A stretch of 7,254 nt of DNA from Candidatus Dormiibacterota bacterium (lineage in GTDB: Bacteria > Chloroflexota > Dormibacteria > Aeolococcales > Aeolococcaceae), in assembly GCA_019236085.1 (NCBI GenBank), contig JAFAJR010000367.1:1-7254 (forward strand), written 5' to 3'. The translations under genes and the position numbers were made by a program. Shown piece after piece: positions 6,126-7,254 of the stretch. The notes beneath the pieces are model-generated. The model saw nothing but the letters and a program-made list of their open reading frames with translations. It was not told the origin of the DNA and did no database searches. How positions within the stretch are numbered: the first letter of the stretch is position 1; each line of letters opens with the position of its first letter.

Positions 6126-6724
6126 GGTTTTTGCGCCGTCGCGGCGTTGATGATCAACGCGTAGACACGGTGCCAGCGAACGCCGGTGAATTCGGCGTCG
6201 CGGAGCAGGCTCGCAACTCTCGGTGGCGTGCGCGCCTTTCCGGCATACGAGGGCAGGACCAGCGTCGGCCACAGCAGCCTGGAGATGACGTCCACCAGCG
6301 CCAGCGCCCCTCCGGGCTGCAGCACCCGGGCACACTCACGCAGCCCTCGGGCCTGATCCCTCCAATGATCGAACGACGTCGTGGTGACAACAAGATCGAA
6401 TGACGCGTCCGGCCAGGGCAAAGATTCAGCGAAGCCCTCCCGGATGCGAACCCGGCCGTCGGTTGTCGTGCGGCGAGCGACATCGACCATCGCTGGTGCG
6501 GGGTCGATACCGCACAGCGTTTGAGCGCCTGGAATCATCGTCGCCAACCGGCGCAGCAGGTATCCGGTCCCGCAGCCGATGTCGAGGATGCTGCGCGGTG
6601 TCTCAATTGTGCGCAGCGCCAGCGCGGCGGTGCGGCCGGCGATCTCCAGATGCAGCCTTCCGTGCCGGCCGGACTCGTAGCCCTTAGCGCGGAGGTCGAA
6701 GGCAGCGACGTCGCGGTCGCGCAC
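6122..6724 (-). CDS. Class I SAM-dependent methyltransferase
   Basis: A 200-residue methyltransferase of the type-11 class. SAM motif I is ILDIGCGTG (46-54), the acidic residue after beta-2 is D74 in GIDPAPAMV, the motif between is FAESLPWPDASFDLVV (98-113), and LQPGGALALVD (135-145) completes the Rossmann core. The first 35 residues (AFDLRAKGYESGRHGRLH) are helical and probably cap the active site. The methyl acceptor cannot be told. The frame is open upstream inside pyrE, but only the part from the GTG at 6724 looks like protein of this family; that GTG lies four bases after the pyrE TGA (TGAGATCGTG), implying coupled translation, with no strong Shine-Dalgarno of its own. It is shorter than MenG, lacks the UbiE signatures and so is unlikely to be a second quinone methylase. 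Confidence 0.88.
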   Translation of the reverse strand: MRDRDVAAFDLRAKGYESGRHGRLHLEIAGRTAALALRTIETPRSILDIGCGTGYLLRRLATMIPGAQTLCGIDPAPAMVDVARRTTTDGRVRIREGFAESLPWPDASFDLVVTTTSFDHWRDQARGLRECARVLQPGGALALVDVISRLLWPTLVLPSYAGKARTPPRVASLLRDAEFTGVRWHRVYALIINAATAQKP

Positions 6725-6728
6725 GATC

Positions 6729-7254
6729 TCAGGAAACGGGCTGGTTCGAGGCGGCGGCCGGCTCTTGAGAAAACTCGCTGCGCCGGAAGAGCGCGTGCAG
6801 GGGAATCGCCGCTTCGCGCAGCGCTTCGGCTCCGCCTTCCTCGCGGTCCACGACGCAAATCGCCTCCACCACCACAGCCCCCACGGTTCGCACCGCAGCC
6901 GCGGCCTGCAGGAAGGTGCCGCCGGTGGTGAGCGTGTCGTCGACGAGCACCACCTCCTGACCTTGGTGCAGCGGCGGCCCTTCGATGGCCGCGCCCGTCC
7001 CGTGAGACTTCGCCTGCTTGCGCACGATGAACGCGTCGACGGGGTCATCAGTCGATCCACTCAGCGCAGCGACGGCCGCGGCGATGGGGTCCGCGCCCAG
7101 CGTGAGCCCGCCCACGGCTGTCACGTTCAGCTCGCGGCAGCGCTGCAGCACAGCCAGCGCGACGAGATGCAGACCACGGCCCTGCAGCGTCACCTGCTTG
7201 CCGTCGACGTAGTAGGCGCTCCGCCTGCCGCTGGTGAGCACGAAGTCGCCGAAG
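6729..7254 (-). CDS. pyrE: Orotate phosphoribosyltransferase, 5'-truncated
   Basis: Converts orotate and PRPP to orotidine 5'-phosphate in pyrimidine synthesis. The frame is open to the window edge (FGDF precedes the first possible in-window start), so the true start lies beyond 7254, probably only about 15-30 codons away; the GTG at 7241 is internal. Visible landmarks: FGDFVLTSGRRSAYYVDGK (residues 1-19, the family's conserved N-terminal strand), GGLTLGADPIAAAVA (48-62), the flexible catalytic loop VRKQAKSHGTGAAIEG (77-92) with its lysines and histidine, and the PRPP-binding motif EVVLVDDTLTTGGTF (100-114) with paired aspartates. All key residues are present, so it should be active. An alanine/serine/proline-containing tail (162-174) extends past the fold. 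The methyltransferase gene follows four bases after its TGA. Confidence 0.95.
   Translation of the reverse strand, partial: FGDFVLTSGRRSAYYVDGKQVTLQGRGLHLVALAVLQRCRELNVTAVGGLTLGADPIAAAVAALSGSTDDPVDAFIVRKQAKSHGTGAAIEGPPLHQGQEVVLVDDTLTTGGTFLQAAAAVRTVGAVVVEAICVVDREEGGAEALREAAIPLHALFRRSEFSQEPAAASNQPVS

Noticed and set aside
6128..6158. GC hairpin CGCCG-TCG-CGGCG (6134-6146) and the near-palindrome GTTGATGATCAAC as a lipoprotein terminator
   Set aside because: The T-run (6128-6132) precedes rather than follows the stem on the plus strand, on the minus strand only A's follow, and both lie in the methyltransferase coding sequence.

Overview
The window is a GC-rich, very densely packed bacterial segment with no RNA genes, mobile elements, insertion sequences or CRISPR. 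No gap between genes exceeds about 60 bases. Menaquinone biosynthesis genes (MenA-type prenyltransferase, MenG/UbiE-type methyltransferase), a luciferase-like (F420/flavin) oxidoreductase domain, strong G/C preference at third codon positions and probable leaderless starts suggest an actinobacterium or another high-GC lineage such as Chloroflexota/Dormibacterota. The phylum cannot be fixed from the sequence alone.

Layout: (1) positions 1-726, plus strand: 3' part of an acyl-CoA dehydrogenase. (2) 3671 down to 723, minus strand: an apparent three-gene operon in transcription order: a 657-residue fusion of a luciferase-like oxidoreductase with a MenA-like UbiA prenyltransferase, a CPBP-family membrane protease that starts on the fusion's stop codon, and a small TfoX N-terminal-domain protein. 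The last gene converges on the acyl-CoA dehydrogenase, and both stop codons lie in one CTAG. (3) 3707-6125, plus strand: menG, divergent from the fusion across a 35-bp gap, then an AIM24-family protein, then a lipoprotein with a duplicated cysteine-paired domain. The last two each have their own promoter candidate, and each -10 box is flanked by a perfect inverted repeat. (4) 7254 down to 6122, minus strand: the 3' part of pyrE followed 4 bp later by a small class I methyltransferase, which converges on the lipoprotein with overlapping stops.

The coherent theme is menaquinone: the prenyltransferase half of the fusion would attach the isoprenoid tail to dihydroxynaphthoate and MenG would methylate the product, both driven from one short divergent promoter region. 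The most unusual object is the soluble oxidoreductase domain fused in frame to the membrane prenyltransferase. The AIM24 protein, lipoprotein, TfoX-domain protein, PyrE and second methyltransferase have no evident link to quinone synthesis.
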